Shown one piece after another: positions 7,308 through 9,256 of a DNA stretch of 9,256 bases. Location: assembly GCA_017889845.1 (NCBI GenBank), contig JAGGAJ010000069.1, forward strand, positions 1 through 9,256, given 5' to 3'. Position 1 is the first letter of the stretch; every line of letters begins with the position of its first letter. Source of the stretch: Deltaproteobacteria bacterium. GTDB lineage: Bacteria; Desulfobacterota; Deferrimicrobia; Deferrimicrobiales; Deferrimicrobiaceae. The position numbers and the translations under genes are program-made. The notes below the pieces were generated by a model. The model was given only the letters and a program-made list of their open reading frames with translations. It searched no databases and had not been told where the DNA came from.

Positions 7308-8368
7308 GGAGGTACTTTCTCGCGGCCGTCGTCTTCTTTCTCGGGGCGGGACTCCTTCCCGGACCCGCCCGGGAGGCCGGCGCGGCGATCTCCCTGGAGA
7401 AGTGCACCCTCTGCCACGGGAAGCCGGAGTTCCGGAAACTCCTGGTGGACGGCCACATCCGGGAACTGTACGTCACGGCGGACTCGCTGAAGGGTTCGGT
7501 GCACGAGAAGAAGGCGTGCACGGACTGCCACTTCGACGTGGCGGAGATCCCGCACCGGGAGCGCCCCAAGCGGGTGGCGTGCACCCACTGCCACTTCAAG
7601 GGGAACAAGGAGGGCGCCCCCCAGTCCGACAACGTTCTCGCCTATTTCGACTCCGCCCACGGCCAGGCGATCGCCCGCGGGAACCCGAAGGCCCCCCTGT
7701 GCCAGGACTGCCACGGCAGCCACGGTATCAACAAGGCGAAGACCGCCGACTCGAAGGTCTCGCGCTTCCACGTTGCGGAGACGTGCGGCCGCTGCCACAT
7801 GGAGATCTACGCGCAGTACAAGACCTCCATCCACGGCGTGATGCTGGCGAAGGGGATCGGGGATGTGCCGTCCTGCCCGGGGTGCCACGGGGAGCACCGG
7901 ATCTTCAAGCACACCGACCCCCAGTCCTCGGTGTTCGCCACGAAGGTCTCCGAGCAGTGCTCCAAGTGCCATTCCTCCATCGCGATCATGAGCAAGTTCG
8001 GCATCGACGTGGAGCCGGCGGCCACCTACAAGGAGTCGTTCCACGGCGTGGCGAGCCAGTTCGGCTCCCGCACCGTGGCGAACTGCTCCTCCTGCCACGG
8101 GATCCACGACATCCGGCCCCCGGACGACCCGCTCTCCATGGTGAACCCGAAGAACGTCCCGGCGACGTGCGGGAAGTGCCACCCGGGGGCGTCTGCCAAC
8201 TTCGCCGTGGGGAAGATGCACGTGGACGCCAAGAAGAAGGATTCGGGGATCATCTACTGGACGGCGACGTTCTTCAAGTGGCTGACCATCGGCACCATGC
8301 TCGCCCTCATCGTGCACATCTTCCTCGACATGTACGGCAGGACGCGCCGCCTCCGCGGGGAGCAGTGA
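7304..8368 (+). CDS. Membrane-anchored 9-haem cytochrome c
   Basis: This 354-residue protein has a signal peptide (about 1-27, MRRYFLAAVV core, ending EAGA), nine CXXCH motifs and a C-terminal transmembrane helix (about 318-343). The motifs are at C34, C72, C93, C133, C161, C191, C219, C261 and C289. It is the third paralogue of the cluster: its last haems sit in NCSSCHGIHDI and TCGKCHPGASANFAVG, nearly as in the fused protein. Against the 11-haem sisters it lacks one unit of about 72 residues with two haems; the remaining spacings (58 and 70 residues between CHG-type haems) are kept. SVH, SIHG and SFHG histidines (H67, H177, H247) are probable distal ligands, and H338 lies in the anchor. AGGAAGG (7291-7297) is six bases before the ATG, which overlaps the preceding stop. 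It likely pairs with the cytochrome b encoded next, as a periplasmic electron conduit. Confidence 0.9.
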   Translation: MRRYFLAAVVFFLGAGLLPGPAREAGAAISLEKCTLCHGKPEFRKLLVDGHIRELYVTADSLKGSVHEKKACTDCHFDVAEIPHRERPKRVACTHCHFKGNKEGAPQSDNVLAYFDSAHGQAIARGNPKAPLCQDCHGSHGINKAKTADSKVSRFHVAETCGRCHMEIYAQYKTSIHGVMLAKGIGDVPSCPGCHGEHRIFKHTDPQSSVFATKVSEQCSKCHSSIAIMSKFGIDVEPAATYKESFHGVASQFGSRTVANCSSCHGIHDIRPPDDPLSMVNPKNVPATCGKCHPGASANFAVGKMHVDAKKKDSGIIYWTATFFKWLTIGTMLALIVHIFLDMYGRTRRLRGEQ

Positions 8369-8443
8369 TGGCGGTGGCGATGATTCGACGGATGCCGGAC
8401 CGGGAAAACGCATATATGAAAACGAGATCGGGGAGTGACGAGA

Positions 8444-9256
8444 ATGCCTGAGAACGACCGGAAGGACGTGAGCCAGGGAGCCGTCGGCAGGGAAGTCGAG
8501 GCGGCCGTGAACGAGCAGCTCGCCGGGCTGCCGCCCGGGGAGGCCGATGCGATGCGGGACAGGATCCGGCGCCGCGTGCAGGAGGAGATGGAGCGGGAGC
8601 TGCGCGCCCGGACGTCGAAGGAGCGCCGGGAGGCGGCCCGCCTCGCGAGGGAAGCCCGGAAGCAGGAGAAGCACCACGAGGAAGGGGAGATGTTCCAGCG
8701 ATTCAACCGGAACTTCCGCTTCCAGCACATGGTGATGTTCACCTCCGTGATCCTCCTGATCGTCACCGGCATGCCGCTGAAGTTCCCCGAATTCGTCCTT
8801 TCCCGGTGGATCATCGCCTTCTGGGGCGGCATCAAGAACTCCACCATCGTCCACCGCATCGGCGCGGGGATGCTGATCTATTTCATGGTCCACCACCTCA
8901 TCTACACCGTTCTGACGCGGGACGGCCGGCGGGATTTCTGGCTCCTGATCCCCGGCCTCCAGGACGCGAGGGACATCGCCCAGAACATCCGCCACTTCCT
9001 CGGGAAGACCCCCGACAAGCCGCGCTTCGGGCGCTTCAGCTACATAGAGAAGTTCGACTACTGGGCGGTGTACTGGGGTTGCGTCATCATGATCGGCTCC
9101 GGCCTTTTCCTGTGGTTCGAGACGGACGTCCTCCGGTTCCTGCCCAAGTACGCCCTCGACGTGGCGCACGAGATGCACAGCGACGAGGCGCTGCTGGCCA
9201 CCCTGGCGATCGTCATCTGGCACTTCTACAACGTCCACTTCAACCCCGACCGGTTC
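8444..9256 (+). CDS. Diheme cytochrome b with charged N-terminal extension (runs off right edge)
   Basis: This is the third cytochrome b of the cluster; 271 residues are visible. Residues about 93-113, 135-157, 206-224 and 238-264 form the four helices. The family histidines are all present: H95 (FQH), H137 and H151 (HR-x12-HLIY), H245 and H260 (WHFY). The loop FSYIEKFDYW (198-207) matches the other two b domains. The first 85 or so residues are unlike the sisters: hydrophilic, highly charged and probably helical or coiled-coil (rich in E, R, K, A from about 36 to 80). They should lie in the cytoplasm. By comparison with the fused protein about 50 residues are missing at the right edge. GGGAG (8431-8435) is eight bases before the ATG. 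The gene starts 75 bases after the 9-haem cytochrome, its likely partner. The paralogy is clear; the role of the extension is unknown. Confidence 0.88.
   Translation, partial: MPENDRKDVSQGAVGREVEAAVNEQLAGLPPGEADAMRDRIRRRVQEEMERELRARTSKERREAARLAREARKQEKHHEEGEMFQRFNRNFRFQHMVMFTSVILLIVTGMPLKFPEFVLSRWIIAFWGGIKNSTIVHRIGAGMLIYFMVHHLIYTVLTRDGRRDFWLLIPGLQDARDIAQNIRHFLGKTPDKPRFGRFSYIEKFDYWAVYWGCVIMIGSGLFLWFETDVLRFLPKYALDVAHEMHSDEALLATLAIVIWHFYNVHFNPDRF

Noticed and set aside
3400..8190. More than twenty copies of a short word like ctgccacgg, suggestive of a repeat family or array
   Set aside because: Each copy lies in frame at a CXXCHG haem site; the repetition is explained by the haem motif and codon bias.
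8444..9256. Frameshifted or broken cytochrome b, since no stop is seen
   Set aside because: The frame is open to the last base and all family motifs are in order; the gene is simply cut by the window edge.

Overview
This is a GC-rich bacterial window with dense, strongly G/C-ending codons. It has two divergent blocks separated by a 439-base intergenic region. The B12-dependent ribonucleotide reductase, its NrdR-type operators and the array of membrane-anchored multihaem cytochromes with paired diheme cytochromes b together suggest an anaerobic or facultative metal-respiring bacterium. A Desulfuromonadales/Desulfobacterota-like lineage is the likeliest, but this is inferred from gene content and not from a marker gene.

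Minus-strand block (1-2962): a class II ribonucleotide reductase gene (nrdJ, 421-2856) is followed 91 bases downstream by the start of thymidylate kinase (tmk, 1-329, running off the left edge). Both serve dNTP supply. Upstream of nrdJ lie a promoter with a perfect TTGACA -35 and two NrdR-box-like sites 32 bases apart, the distal one covering the -10 element.

Plus-strand block (3296-9256): five genes encode three consecutive sets of periplasmic multihaem cytochrome c plus membrane diheme cytochrome b. The first set is a single fused protein (11 haem-c sites plus a b domain). The second is split into two genes (11-haem c, then b). The third is also split (9-haem c, then b, cut by the right edge). 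The first four genes overlap as ATGA junctions. The three c parts are paralogues with a shared modular two-haem layout and a C-terminal membrane anchor. The b parts resemble the diheme subunits of formate dehydrogenase and hydrogenase (FdnI/HyaC type).

No catalytic dehydrogenase subunit is present in the window. The most economical model is therefore three related quinol:cytochrome c conduits, comparable in plan to the Geobacter Cbc inner-membrane complexes. Each would move electrons between the menaquinone pool and periplasmic acceptors, probably for extracellular or metal respiration. The sequence shows 31 CXXCH motifs in about 5 kb, plus probably two b haems per b domain.
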